Assembly (NCBI RefSeq): GCF_004359515.1
Contig: NZ_SCWD01000001.1
Coordinates: forward strand, 62,001-126,000
Length of the DNA: 64,000 nt
Reading direction: 5' to 3'
Source: Macrococcus carouselicus
Lineage (GTDB): Bacteria > Bacillota > Bacilli > Staphylococcales > Staphylococcaceae
Made by a program: the position numbers and the translations under genes. Each line of letters opens with the position of its first letter. Within the stretch, counting starts at the first letter, position 1. Positions 9,099 through 16,978 of the stretch are shown here, in pieces. The notes beneath the pieces were generated by a model. It was not told where the DNA came from, made no database searches, and saw only the letters and a list, made by a program, of their open reading frames with translations.

Positions 9099-9114
9099 TT
9101 GATTCTTTAACGGA
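9067..9114. repeat. 48-bp perfect palindrome in the nrdIEF leader
   Basis: Bases 9067-9090 are the exact reverse complement of 9091-9114, with no loop. The centre holds the proximal NrdR-like box; the outer 16 bases on each side are not explained by it. No T run follows, so it does not look like a terminator. It would lie in the transcribed leader. Confidence 0.95.
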
Positions 9115-9150
9115 TTGCAGAGCCGGAGTTTTACATATGGAGTGATGAAA

Positions 9151-9528
9151 GTGAAGATAGTCTATTATTCGCTGACGGGAAATGTGAGACGTTTCTTGCA
9201 GAAGACAAAGTTTACAGGCGAATCAATGCTTGACCTGCAGACAATTGATCAGTCTTTTGTGATGGTGACAGGAACGATAGGTTTCGGAGAAGTGCCGGAT
9301 GCCGTCCGACAATTTCTGAATCGGAACTCAAGTCATCTAGTAGGAGTTGCCAGCAGCGGTAATCGCAACTGGGGAGAGAATTTTGCTCGTTCAGGCGAGC
9401 TGATCGCAGCAGAATACCATGTCCCGCTTCTCATGAAATTTGAACTTCACGGCAATGCACATGATGTACAACTATTTAATGAAAAGGTGGATGAATTAAA
9501 TGAAAGTCTTAGACGACAAACAATATAA
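9151..9528 (+). CDS. nrdI: Class Ib ribonucleotide reductase flavodoxin NrdI
   Basis: Flavodoxin-like protein that supplies superoxide for assembling the dimanganese-tyrosyl radical cofactor of NrdF. Family motifs seen: YYSLTGNVRRF at the FMN phosphate loop, VTGTIGFGEVP, ASSGNRNWGENFA and PLLMKFELHG. I choose GTG 9151 because GGAGTG (9139-9144) stands six bases before it and homologues begin at VKIVYYS; ATG 9145 is possible, and the TTG at 9115 is not credible. This gives 125 residues. The 3' end overlaps nrdE by 29 bases. Confidence 0.93.
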   Translation: MKIVYYSLTGNVRRFLQKTKFTGESMLDLQTIDQSFVMVTGTIGFGEVPDAVRQFLNRNSSHLVGVASSGNRNWGENFARSGELIAAEYHVPLLMKFELHGNAHDVQLFNEKVDELNESLRRQTI

Positions 9529-11605
9529 TCACATAGAGCTGAATAACCAGGTAACTAAACGCCGTGCAGATGGCTTTTTTGATTTAGAGAAAGATCAGGA
9601 AGCACTCAGGGTCTATCTGGAAGAAATAAATGCCAAGACCATTCATTTTAATTCACCGCTGGAACGTCTTCATTATTTAGTGGATAATCAGTTTTACTAT
9701 GATCTGTTCGCGCAGTACTCAGATGCTGACTTAGTCGAAATTATCGCTTATGCTGAGAGTCTCCCTTTCAGATTTGCGAGCTATATGTCTGCCAGTAAGT
9801 TCTTCAAGGATTACTCGCTGAAAACAAACGACAAGAAGCAGTATCTTGAGGATTATAAGGAACATGTTGTGATTGTCAGCCTCTACCTCGCAAAAGGGAA
9901 TGTGGAAAAAGCGAAGGAACTGGTCAATGCGATGGTGGAACAGCGTTATCAGCCCGCGACACCGACCTTCCTGAACGCAGGACGTGCGCGTCGCGGTGAA
10001 CTCGTTTCCTGTTTTCTGCTGGAAGTGGATGATTCACTGAACTCTATCAACTATATCGATTCAACAGCCAAGCAGCTCTCTAAAATCGGCGGCGGTGTGG
10101 CCATTAACTTATCGAAACTTCGCGCGCGTGGTGAAGCGATTAAAGGCATCAAAGGGGTTGCTAAAGGAGTGCTGCCTGTTGCAAAAGCACTTGAAGGCGG
10201 CTTCGGCTATGCGGATCAGCTCGGCCAGCGTCCGGGAGCAGGTGCTGTATACTTAAATATCTTCCATTATGATGTGCTTGAATTCCTCGATACGAAGAAA
10301 GTGAATGCCGATGAGGACTTACGTCTGTCCACGATTTCAACAGGACTGATCGTGCCATCAAAATTCTTTGAACTTGCAAAAGAAGGTAAGGATTTCTATA
10401 TGTTCGCGCCGCATACAGTTGAAGCTGAATACGGCCAGACATTAGATGATATCAATCTGGATGAGATGTACGATGCGATGGTCGCAAATCCGAACATCAT
10501 GAAGAAATCAAAAGATGCGCGTGAGATGCTGAATACGATCGCCCAGACACAGCTGCAGTCAGGTTATCCTTACCTGATGTTCAAGGATAATGCGAATAAA
10601 GTCCATGCAAACTCAAATATCGGCCAGATCAAGATGAGCAATCTCTGTACGGAGATCTTCCAGCTGCAGGAGACATCTGTTATCAATGATTACGGTACTG
10701 AAGATGATATCAAACGCGATATTTCATGTAACTTAGGTTCACTGAATATTGTCAACGTCATGGAATCAGGAAAAGTGAAAGAATCCGTTCATATCGGCAT
10801 GGATGCCCTGACTACGGTCAGTGACGAGGCAGATATCAAGAATGCACCAGGCGTCGCTAAAGCGAACCGTGAACTGCATTCAGTCGGTCTCGGTGTGATG
10901 AACCTGCATGGTTATCTCGCAAAGAATAAGATTGCCTACGAATCAGAAGAAGCGAAAGACTTTGCCAATACATTCTTCATGATGATGAACTTCTATTCAA
11001 TTGAACGTTCAATGGAAATGGCCAAAGAACGCGGTCAGGTCTATACAGACTTTGAGCAGTCAGATTATGCATCAGGCAAGTATTTCGAGAAATATATCCA
11101 TATAAGCTTTGCACCGCAGTCAGATCAGGTGAAGGCTTTATTCGACGGTATGCATGTGCCGACTGAAGAAGACTGGCAGGAATTAAGCGAAAAGGTCAAA
11201 CAACATGGTCTCTTCCATGCTTACCGTCTGGCGATTGCACCGACTCAAAGTATTTCATATGTACAGAACGCGACGAGTTCAGTGATGCCGATTGTCGATC
11301 AGATTGAACGCCGTACATACGGTAATGCTGAGACATTCTATCCGATGCCATTCCTGTCACCTGAGACGATGTGGTTCTACAAATCTGCATTCAGCACGGA
11401 TCAGATGAAACTGATTGATCTCATCTCAACGATCCAGCAGCATATCGACCAGGGAATCTCAACGATTCTCTTCGTGAACTCTGAGATTTCAACACGTGAA
11501 CTGTCACGTCTTTATGTCTATGCACATCACAAAGGTCTAAAGTCACTTTACTATACACGGAATAAATTACTGAGCGTTGAAGAATGTACGAGCTGTGCGA
11601 TTTAA
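9500..11605 (+). CDS. nrdE: Class Ib ribonucleoside-diphosphate reductase alpha subunit
   Basis: Catalytic subunit that reduces ribonucleoside diphosphates to deoxyribonucleotides. The 701-residue protein has the class Ib features: PATPTFLNAGRARRGEL, ELVSCFLLEVDDS with the first active-site Cys, DISCNLGSLNI with the radical Cys, and the C-terminal redox pair in EECTSCAI that is re-reduced by NrdH-type redoxins or thioredoxin. It lacks the N-terminal ATP cone of class Ia enzymes. AAAGGTGG lies before the ATG, inside nrdI. It forms an operon with nrdI and nrdF. Confidence 0.98.
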   Translation: MKVLDDKQYNHIELNNQVTKRRADGFFDLEKDQEALRVYLEEINAKTIHFNSPLERLHYLVDNQFYYDLFAQYSDADLVEIIAYAESLPFRFASYMSASKFFKDYSLKTNDKKQYLEDYKEHVVIVSLYLAKGNVEKAKELVNAMVEQRYQPATPTFLNAGRARRGELVSCFLLEVDDSLNSINYIDSTAKQLSKIGGGVAINLSKLRARGEAIKGIKGVAKGVLPVAKALEGGFGYADQLGQRPGAGAVYLNIFHYDVLEFLDTKKVNADEDLRLSTISTGLIVPSKFFELAKEGKDFYMFAPHTVEAEYGQTLDDINLDEMYDAMVANPNIMKKSKDAREMLNTIAQTQLQSGYPYLMFKDNANKVHANSNIGQIKMSNLCTEIFQLQETSVINDYGTEDDIKRDISCNLGSLNIVNVMESGKVKESVHIGMDALTTVSDEADIKNAPGVAKANRELHSVGLGVMNLHGYLAKNKIAYESEEAKDFANTFFMMMNFYSIERSMEMAKERGQVYTDFEQSDYASGKYFEKYIHISFAPQSDQVKALFDGMHVPTEEDWQELSEKVKQHGLFHAYRLAIAPTQSISYVQNATSSVMPIVDQIERRTYGNAETFYPMPFLSPETMWFYKSAFSTDQMKLIDLISTIQQHIDQGISTILFVNSEISTRELSRLYVYAHHKGLKSLYYTRNKLLSVEECTSCAI

Positions 11606-11630
11606 TTAATTAAAGCAAGGATGGGTTCAG

Positions 11631-12596
11631 ATGAAAGCAGTAAACTGGAATACGCAGGAAGACATGACCAACATGTTCTGGCGTCAGAATATCTCACAGA
11701 TGTGGGTTGAGACAGAATTCAAGGTATCAAAGGATATTGCGAGCTGGAAAGAGCTGACGGAAGACGAAAAATATACATTCAACCATGCACTGGCGGGTCT
11801 GACAGGACTTGACACGCAGCAGGCAGATGACGGTATGCCGCTTATTATGATGCATACAACTGATTTACGTAAAAAAGCAGTCTACTCATTTATGGGTATG
11901 ATGGAGAATATCCATGCGAAGAGTTATTCACATATCTTCACAACATTGTTGCCGACGCATGAAACAGATGAGTTGCTTAATGAATGGGTGCCGAGTGAAC
12001 CTCATCTGACGTATAAAGCAAACAGAATTTTAGAGAAATATCATAAATTGTGGTCGCCTGAAGCAAGTATCTACGACCAGTATATGGCACGTGTCGCTTC
12101 AGTGTTCCTTGAGACCTTCCTCTTCTACAGCGGCTTCTATTATCCATTGTATCTGGCGGGACAAGGCCGCATGACGACATCAGGTGAGATTATCCGTAAG
12201 ATTCTGCTCGATGAATCCATTCACGGTGTCTTCACAGGACTTGATGCCCAGAGCCTGCGCAACGAATTATCGGACGATGATAAACTTCGTGCAGACAGAG
12301 AAATGTACAAGATGCTGGAAGACCTCTATCGCAACGAAGAATCATATACACGTGAACTGTATGACCGTGTCGGTTTAACAGAAGATGTCCTCAACTATGT
12401 CCAGTACAATGGTAATAAAGCACTGGCAAACTTAGGGTTTGAGCCTTACTTTGAAGAGCGCGGCTTCAATCCGATCATCGAGAATGCGCTGAATACCAGC
12501 ACGAAGAACCACGACTTCTTCAGTGTCAAAGGTGACGGCTATGTGCTTGCACTTAACGTCGAAGCACTGACAGACGAAGACTTCGTATTTGAATAA
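11631..12596 (+). CDS. nrdF: Class Ib ribonucleoside-diphosphate reductase beta subunit
   Basis: Ferritin-like subunit carrying the Mn/Fe-tyrosyl radical that NrdE uses. The 321-residue protein begins AVNWNTQEDMTNMFWRQNISQ and contains metal-binding helices with DTQQADDG, MENIHAKSYSHIF and ILLDESIHGVF. The length is normal for NrdF. It starts 25 bases after the nrdE stop, with a purine-rich AAGGATGG upstream. A strong terminator follows. Confidence 0.98.
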   Translation: MKAVNWNTQEDMTNMFWRQNISQMWVETEFKVSKDIASWKELTEDEKYTFNHALAGLTGLDTQQADDGMPLIMMHTTDLRKKAVYSFMGMMENIHAKSYSHIFTTLLPTHETDELLNEWVPSEPHLTYKANRILEKYHKLWSPEASIYDQYMARVASVFLETFLFYSGFYYPLYLAGQGRMTTSGEIIRKILLDESIHGVFTGLDAQSLRNELSDDDKLRADREMYKMLEDLYRNEESYTRELYDRVGLTEDVLNYVQYNGNKALANLGFEPYFEERGFNPIIENALNTSTKNHDFFSVKGDGYVLALNVEALTDEDFVFE

Positions 12597-12600
12597 AATG

Positions 12601-12634
12601 AACCCATCACAGCAATCGTTGTGATGGGTTTTTC
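12601..12634 (+). terminator. Terminator of nrdIEF
   Basis: Perfect ten-base stem AACCCATCAC/GTGATGGGTT with a ten-base loop, then TTTTT. Confidence 0.9.
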
Positions 12635-12737
12635 TAGTTGTGACTGAATGAATCGTACTGATGACAGTGAGACGGAACGTCAGGGAAACGGGGTTTGCGT
12701 GACGATAGGAGACGTCAAGTCACTCAATATAGAAAGA

Positions 12738-12768
12738 AACGTCCTGCAAACTGAATTTGCGGGACGTT
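12738..12768 (-). terminator. Probable terminator of rpmG
   Basis: Thirteen-base stem (12738-12750 with 12756-12768, one wobble) and a five-base loop, 17 bases past the rpmG stop. The T tract on the minus strand is weak. The 100 bases between this and the nrdF terminator hold nothing I can identify. Confidence 0.6.
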
Positions 12769-12785
12769 CACTCTGATATCCTGCT

Positions 12786-12935
12786 TTACTTTGTTTCTCG
12801 GTGTAAAGTATGTTTCTTCAGTCTCGGACAGTATTTCATCAATTCGATTCGTTCAGGATTGTTACGTTTGTTCTTCTTTGTGATATAGTTGCGGTCACCA
12901 CATTCTGTGCATGCTAATGTTACATTTACTCTCAT
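12786..12935 (-). CDS. rpmG: 50S ribosomal protein L33
   Basis: A 49-residue ribosomal protein L33: [20 protein letters not shown], then [19 protein letters not shown]. One CxxC pair is present (Cys9, Cys12) with a single later Cys, so it is not the full four-cysteine zinc form. Two ATGs in a row (12938 and 12935) follow AAGGAG; I choose the second because homologues start MRVN. Staphylococci carry more than one L33 gene; which paralogue this is cannot be decided here. Confidence 0.93.
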   Translation of the reverse strand: MRVNVTLACTECGDRNYITKKNKRNNPERIELMKYCPRLKKHTLHRETK

Positions 12936-12949
12936 CATCTTTTCTCCTT

Positions 12950-13036
12950 TTAATTTAAAATAATATCTGCAGCTGTATCCTCGATGATATAGGCAGGAAG
13001 CTTACTGTCATATATGTTCCTGTAATACGAAATCAT
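12950..13036 (-). other. Possible 28-codon ORF or gene remnant upstream of rpmG
   Basis: Minus-strand ATG at 13036 reads [20 protein letters not shown] and ends ..IILN, with TAA at 12950-12952 just before the rpmG ribosome binding site. The composition looks protein-like, but no ribosome binding site precedes the ATG. It could be the tail of a deleted gene once upstream of rpmG. I do not recognise it. The rest of 13037-13205 is AT-rich and holds only the promoter region of the lipoprotein gene. Confidence 0.2.
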
Positions 13037-13205
13037 TACGTTTTATAATTCTAAGGTATTTATCTTTTTTTGTAAAGGATAAATTAAATATGGCAGAATC
13101 AGTAATTTTAATCATAATTAAAGTACTGTCACGTTTTTGACATTGAATTATCAAAAAATAAAAAAGATAATGAAAGATGTATAAAAAAAGAGAAGGAGCA
13201 ATCAT

Positions 13206-13925
13206 ATGAAAAAATTAGCATTTGTCTTATCAGCAGGTCTTGTTCTTGCAGCTTGCGGACAGACAGCGGAAAAACATGAAGAACATTCCAAAACAGAGGC
13301 GTCAGTTCAGCCTGTAAATGTTGAGCTGACAGTTCCTGAAAAAGCAGAAGCAGGTGAGGAAGTCACATTGAAAGCGAAAGTGACACAAGCTGATAAAGCC
13401 ATCAATGATGCAGACGAAGTGATGTTCGAAATCGTGAAAGATGGCAAAAAAGAGACATCCATCAAGAAAAAGGTCAAAGAAGCCAAGGACGGCGTATATA
13501 CCCTTCCTTATACTTTCAAAGAGGACGGCAGCTACGAAGTGACCAGTCACGTCACTGCGGAAAATCAGCATACGATGCCCAATAAAACCATTCTGATCGG
13601 CAAGGCTGAAAAACCCGCAGCTGCTCACGACCATCATGACGGTTCAGTCCATGTGATGCCGATTACAGCTGAGAAAGATAAAGCTGTGGAGTTAATGATG
13701 CATGTAGAAGGTCAGGACGGGAAAGCAAAAGACGGCGTAATGGCACGACTTGAAGTCAAGCAGCCGGATGGTAAAGTGAAGTGGGTTGATCTTGAAGAGA
13801 CGAAACCTGGGCAGTACGAAGGACAGGAGACGTTCACGCAGAGTGGCATGTATGATGTGACCGCACACGCAGAGAACAAAGAGGGCTTCCATGTCCATAC
13901 CGAAACGATGTTCACAGTAAAATAA
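13206..13925 (+). CDS. Lipoprotein with two YtkA-like domains
   Basis: Secreted lipoprotein: signal peptide with lipobox LAAC, lipidated Cys about residue 17. Two similar immunoglobulin-like units follow, about residues 35-130 (NVELTVPEKAEAGEEVTLKA ... DGSYEVTSHV) and 150-239 (DGVMARLEVKQPDGKVKW ... SGMYDVTAHAENKEGFHVHT), as in YtkA/FixH-like extracytoplasmic proteins. A His-rich linker (AAAHDHHDGSVH) joins them and may bind metal. GAGAAGGAG precedes the ATG. It converges on a cation exporter gene, and the pair shares a terminator; a role in metal homeostasis is inference. Confidence 0.85.
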   Translation: MKKLAFVLSAGLVLAACGQTAEKHEEHSKTEASVQPVNVELTVPEKAEAGEEVTLKAKVTQADKAINDADEVMFEIVKDGKKETSIKKKVKEAKDGVYTLPYTFKEDGSYEVTSHVTAENQHTMPNKTILIGKAEKPAAAHDHHDGSVHVMPITAEKDKAVELMMHVEGQDGKAKDGVMARLEVKQPDGKVKWVDLEETKPGQYEGQETFTQSGMYDVTAHAENKEGFHVHTETMFTVK

Positions 13926-13957
13926 GAGACAGGCATATGCCCGTCTCTTATTTTATT
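13921..13957. terminator. Bidirectional terminator
   Basis: Sixteen-base stem (13921-13936 with 13937-13952, one G:U) between the convergent YtkA-like lipoprotein and CDF genes, followed by TTTTATTT. Confidence 0.85.
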
Positions 13958-14895
13958 TGCTCGAAATAGGGATCGTCCAGGTGGTTCGCTTTTAAATGTT
14001 CCAGCTGAAGTGTTGTATGATCAAGCTTGTAATCTCTTTCAAGCATTGCAGCTAACTCATTGATGACCTGATAGTTCTCGGCATCATTTCTGTTGTCAAC
14101 TACGACGTGCGCGGATAAGGTATAGTGACCTGTCGTGATGGCAGATAAATGAAATTCATGAACATCCAGAACGTTAGGATGTTCTTTCATACGAGTGATG
14201 ATTTCATCTGTATCGAGTTCATCAGGTACTTTAGCCATCAGAATATCCCATGCATTTTTCACAATTTTGTAGCCGCCACGGAATATGATGAGTGAAATCA
14301 GAATGCTTAAAATAGGATCGATCAGTACCCAGTGAGTGAAATAGATGACAACGACCGCAACGATAACGCCGACTGAATTGAGCAGGTCACCAATGAAATG
14401 CCAGAGGGCGCTCTGGACATTGATATTGTCCTCACCTTTTAATGAGCGGGCCAGAATAATGGTCAGAACAATATTGACGACAAGCCCGATCAGTGAGATG
14501 GTGAGCATCAGCTTGACATCGACGGTCTGCGGATGAAGAATACGCATGATTCCTTCGTAACAGATACCGAGTGCGATGACAACAAGTGCAAGTCCGTTCA
14601 GTAAGGCAGCCAGTATTTCTAAGCGCAGATAACCGAATGTATACCGTGCTGTCGGTGCTTTTGCGGCGAAATAGATGGCGATCATTGACAGACCTAATGC
14701 CAGCACATCACTCAGCATATGAGCTGAGTCTGATAATAAGGCGAGGGAGTTGGATAGGATACCACCGACCACCTCAACTATCGTGAAGAACAGGGTGATC
14801 AGAAGGGATGCCCATAATGTTTTTTTCGAACCTTGCTGCTCTTTCAGGTGTTCAACGTGGTGATAATAGGTCGGCTGTGATAAAGTTTTTCTCAT
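13948..14895 (-). CDS. Cation diffusion facilitator (CDF) family metal exporter
   Basis: Zn2+/Co2+/Mn2+-proton antiporter of the CzcD/ZitB type. It has six membrane segments with the metal-site motifs SDSAHMLSD in the second segment and HFIGDLLNSVGV in the fifth, then a cytoplasmic domain with NVLDVHEFHLSAITTGHYTLSAH. I choose ATG 14895 because AAGGAG precedes it; the longer frame from 14934 adds 13 residues without a ribosome site. This gives 315 residues. The start lies within the 3' end of the DUF2231 pseudogene fragment, so the gene may have gained a new leader by deletion. Confidence 0.92.
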   Translation of the reverse strand: MRKTLSQPTYYHHVEHLKEQQGSKKTLWASLLITLFFTIVEVVGGILSNSLALLSDSAHMLSDVLALGLSMIAIYFAAKAPTARYTFGYLRLEILAALLNGLALVVIALGICYEGIMRILHPQTVDVKLMLTISLIGLVVNIVLTIILARSLKGEDNINVQSALWHFIGDLLNSVGVIVAVVVIYFTHWVLIDPILSILISLIIFRGGYKIVKNAWDILMAKVPDELDTDEIITRMKEHPNVLDVHEFHLSAITTGHYTLSAHVVVDNRNDAENYQVINELAAMLERDYKLDHTTLQLEHLKANHLDDPYFEQIK

Positions 14896-15139
14896 TATTA
14901 TTCTCCTTGAACTGTGTGATCTTGTCATTCCCATATACTATTTTACCACCAAGGTGGCCTGTGTATGCGAAAAATCCGCTCCCTAATAGTGATACTATCA
15001 GTACGACAGTTAATAGTTCTTTTCTGTAGAATGAGCTGAAGTGAGTAAATAATTTGATAGCAGCCGCAGCGCTGAACATGATAAGGGCAGTAATTGCCAT
15101 CTGTTTATGATGAATAAGACCTTCAGATGTTTGAAGCAA
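14852..15139 (-). pseudogene. Fragment of a DUF2231-like membrane protein
   Basis: Open frame of 95 codons with membrane segments at MAITALIMFSAAAAIKLF and LLTVVLIVSLLGSGFFAYTGHLGGKIVYG. The TGHLGG motif and preceding helix match the end of DUF2231 membrane proteins, but the protein lacks their N-terminal half and its last 20-odd residues run into the start of the CDF gene. No ribosome site precedes the first ATG. Upstream it abuts the histidine-kinase stub, suggesting one deletion removed the kinase body and the start of this gene. Confidence 0.55.
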
Positions 15140-15142
15140 GAC

Positions 15143-15226
15143 TTAAGCTGCAAGGGAAAAAGAGATGAGCAACAGGAAGATAGCGGCCGAAAAAATGATA
15201 CACAGTTTTCTGAGCTGTTTATTCAC
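15143..15226 (-). pseudogene. Stub of a sensor histidine kinase (N-terminal 27 codons)
   Basis: GTG at 15226 overlaps the stop of the upstream response-regulator remnant, as in intact two-component operons. It reads NKQLRKLCIIFSAAIFLLLI plus SFSLAA and stops at 15143. This is the cytoplasmic lead-in and first membrane segment expected for a kinase; the sensor, dimerisation and ATPase domains are gone. The identification rests on position and shape. Confidence 0.5.
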
Positions 15227-15446
15227 TGAGCTGATATCCCATATTCCGCACCGTCCTGATTTTAACAGGACTTATTTTTTTACGCAGCCGGCCTATCAGT
15301 GCTTCCACAGCATTGTCACTGACCACATCATCTATATGCCACACTTTATCCAGTATGAGGTCTTTAGAAGGGATGCCATTCTGATGATGCAGCAGCTGTG
15401 TCATTCTGCCCAGTTTCAGGTCGTCTTCAATCAATAGAATATTCAT
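15219..15446 (-). pseudogene. OmpR-family response regulator with large internal deletion
   Basis: The first 24 residues (MNILLIEDDLKLGRMTQLLH) are the start of a receiver domain with its acidic pair. The frame then jumps directly into the end of a winged-helix output domain: SKDLILDKVWHIDDVVSDNA, IGRLRKKISP and the closing RTVRNMGYQLSE. The phospho-acceptor Asp, the rest of the receiver and the first helices of the output domain are missing, about 145 residues. The deletion is in frame, so the ORF stays open, but the product cannot be a working regulator. Confidence 0.75.
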
Positions 15447-15456
15447 GATCATCTAT

Positions 15457-15486
15457 AAAAAAAGCAGCAGATTAATCCGCTGCTTT
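15457..15486 (-). terminator. Terminator of murB
   Basis: Eight-base stem AAAGCAGC/GCTGCTTT (15461-15468 with 15479-15486) including the last murB codons, followed by a T run on the minus strand. Confidence 0.75.
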
Positions 15487-16392
15487 CTCTCCTATAATTC
15501 TGACTTCCGGCTGAAGTTCAACTCCAGTGTTCTTAAACACGGTCGTCTGTACGTGTTCAATCATATTTTCGTAATCAGTTGCGGTGCCGTTATCTACGTT
15601 GACAATGAATCCGGCATGCTTTGTGGAGACCTCAACGCCACCGATGCGATGTCCCTGCAGGCCTGCCTGCTGAATCAGCTGTCCCGCGAAATGTCCGGGT
15701 GGTCGTCTGAAGACACTGCCGCATGAAGGATATTCGAGTGGCTGCTTATCCTCACGTCGCTGAGTCAGATCATCCATCTTAGCCTGAATGACGGTGACGT
15801 CACCGCGCTCCAGGTTGAACGTCGCTTCCAGAACAACCAGATGCTGGCTCTGGATGGAACTTGTTCGGTAATCCAATGCCAGCTCATCCTTTGAGAGAGT
15901 GTAGATTTCGCCTCTTTCGTCGACGACTTTAGCATGATCGATACAGTCTTTCACTTCGCCGCCATATGCACCGGCGTTCATATAGACTGCGCCACCGACA
16001 GAACCTGGGATGCCACATGCAAATTCAAGACCGGTCAGGTGATGATCGCGCGCAATACGTGAGACATCAATGAGGGCAGCGCCACTGCCCGCAATAATCT
16101 GATTGTATTCGACCTGCACATCAGTGAAGTTGAGCAGACTAAGTACGATGCCACGTATACCGCCGTCACGGATAATGATATTTGAGCCGTTGCCAAGGAA
16201 TGTAACGGGAACACCGTATTTTTCAGCGAGCTTCATCACCGTGCTGACTTCTGTATATTTACGCGGAGAAATATAATAGTCTGCATTGCCTCCTGTTTTT
16301 GTATATGTATATTTTTTTAAAGGTTCATTGATGCTGATCAACTCATCCGGTAGCAATGCTGTCAGTTCCTGCAGTAAATTATTTTCAATCAT
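15472..16392 (-). CDS. murB: UDP-N-acetylenolpyruvoylglucosamine reductase
   Basis: FAD enzyme that reduces UDP-GlcNAc-enolpyruvate to UDP-MurNAc in peptidoglycan synthesis. The 306-residue protein is the short type II form. Motifs: [32 protein letters not shown] (FAD binding), [40 protein letters not shown] with the catalytic Ser in GSVFRRP, and the final [10 protein letters not shown]. It is followed on the same strand by the decayed two-component genes. Confidence 0.97.
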   Translation of the reverse strand: MIENNLLQELTALLPDELISINEPLKKYTYTKTGGNADYYISPRKYTEVSTVMKLAEKYGVPVTFLGNGSNIIIRDGGIRGIVLSLLNFTDVQVEYNQIIAGSGAALIDVSRIARDHHLTGLEFACGIPGSVGGAVYMNAGAYGGEVKDCIDHAKVVDERGEIYTLSKDELALDYRTSSIQSQHLVVLEATFNLERGDVTVIQAKMDDLTQRREDKQPLEYPSCGSVFRRPPGHFAGQLIQQAGLQGHRIGGVEVSTKHAGFIVNVDNGTATDYENMIEHVQTTVFKNTGVELQPEVRIIGEKAAD

Positions 16393-16436
16393 GACGTTCG
16401 CCCTTTCGTTCTTTCTTCCACTATATTATAGCAACA

Positions 16437-16901
16437 TTAGAGGGGATTTGCGATATTCATTCTGAACCAGTCTGCTTTCTCTGTTTCGTAGTCTTTCTTC
16501 GGCAGGTGGCGGATGCGGTCCTTGTAATTCCGGAATGCTCTCAACAGGGACGATGATTGTGACAGCAGGTGGTGACTATGCATATAGCGCACTGCTTTGT
16601 CACTGTTTTCTTCCACGATATGCAGCCGGCATTTTTCTTCCAGTGTCGTCATGCTGTGAAACTGGCTGAAGACACATTTCTTCCGGTAAGGGTGGTGCAG
16701 ACGATAAAATCCGGCCAGATTGAGTCGTTTCTCATCAAGTGTCGTCATTGCATGCAGACTCGGTACAATGACCAGAACATCAATGATGCCGTCATCCCCC
16801 AGTGCGGTGCCGCCGATATGAGCGACCTCGGTGACCGGAGAATCGAGCAGGTCAAGCAGCAGTCTGCGTATTTCCAGATATTGATCTTGTAAGTGAGTCA
16901 T
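16437..16901 (-). CDS. GrpB-like (UPF0157) nucleotidyltransferase-fold protein
   Basis: A 154-residue protein of the GrpB/UPF0157 family, which has a nucleotidyltransferase fold. Seen: VAHIGGTALGDDGIIDVLVIV, the family's HIGST..KP.IDI-type core in altered form, and the C-terminal KDYETEKADWFRMNI. The usual GS of the transferase signature reads GG here and the usual KP is DG, so activity is uncertain. Function unknown. It lies upstream of murB on the same strand, 44 bases apart. Confidence 0.7.
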   Translation of the reverse strand: MTHLQDQYLEIRRLLLDLLDSPVTEVAHIGGTALGDDGIIDVLVIVPSLHAMTTLDEKRLNLAGFYRLHHPYRKKCVFSQFHSMTTLEEKCRLHIVEENSDKAVRYMHSHHLLSQSSSLLRAFRNYKDRIRHLPKKDYETEKADWFRMNIANPL

Positions 16902-16978
16902 GTCAGAACCTCGGTTATTAATTATTATTTATCTTAGACCCGTGTTTAGGTATAATGGGTGTAGCAAGGAGTAGGTAT

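Noticed and set aside
9067-9114. Palindrome read as an intrinsic terminator
   Set aside because: No loop and no T run follows; it lies between a good promoter and the nrdI ribosome site, so termination there would make little sense.
13008-13205. 65-codon minus-strand ORF upstream of the YtkA-like lipoprotein
   Set aside because: Phe/Ile-rich translation of AT-rich promoter DNA; no ribosome site, overlaps the lipoprotein control region.
15445-15726. 93-codon plus-strand ORF opposite the end of murB
   Set aside because: Shadow of murB with no family resemblance.
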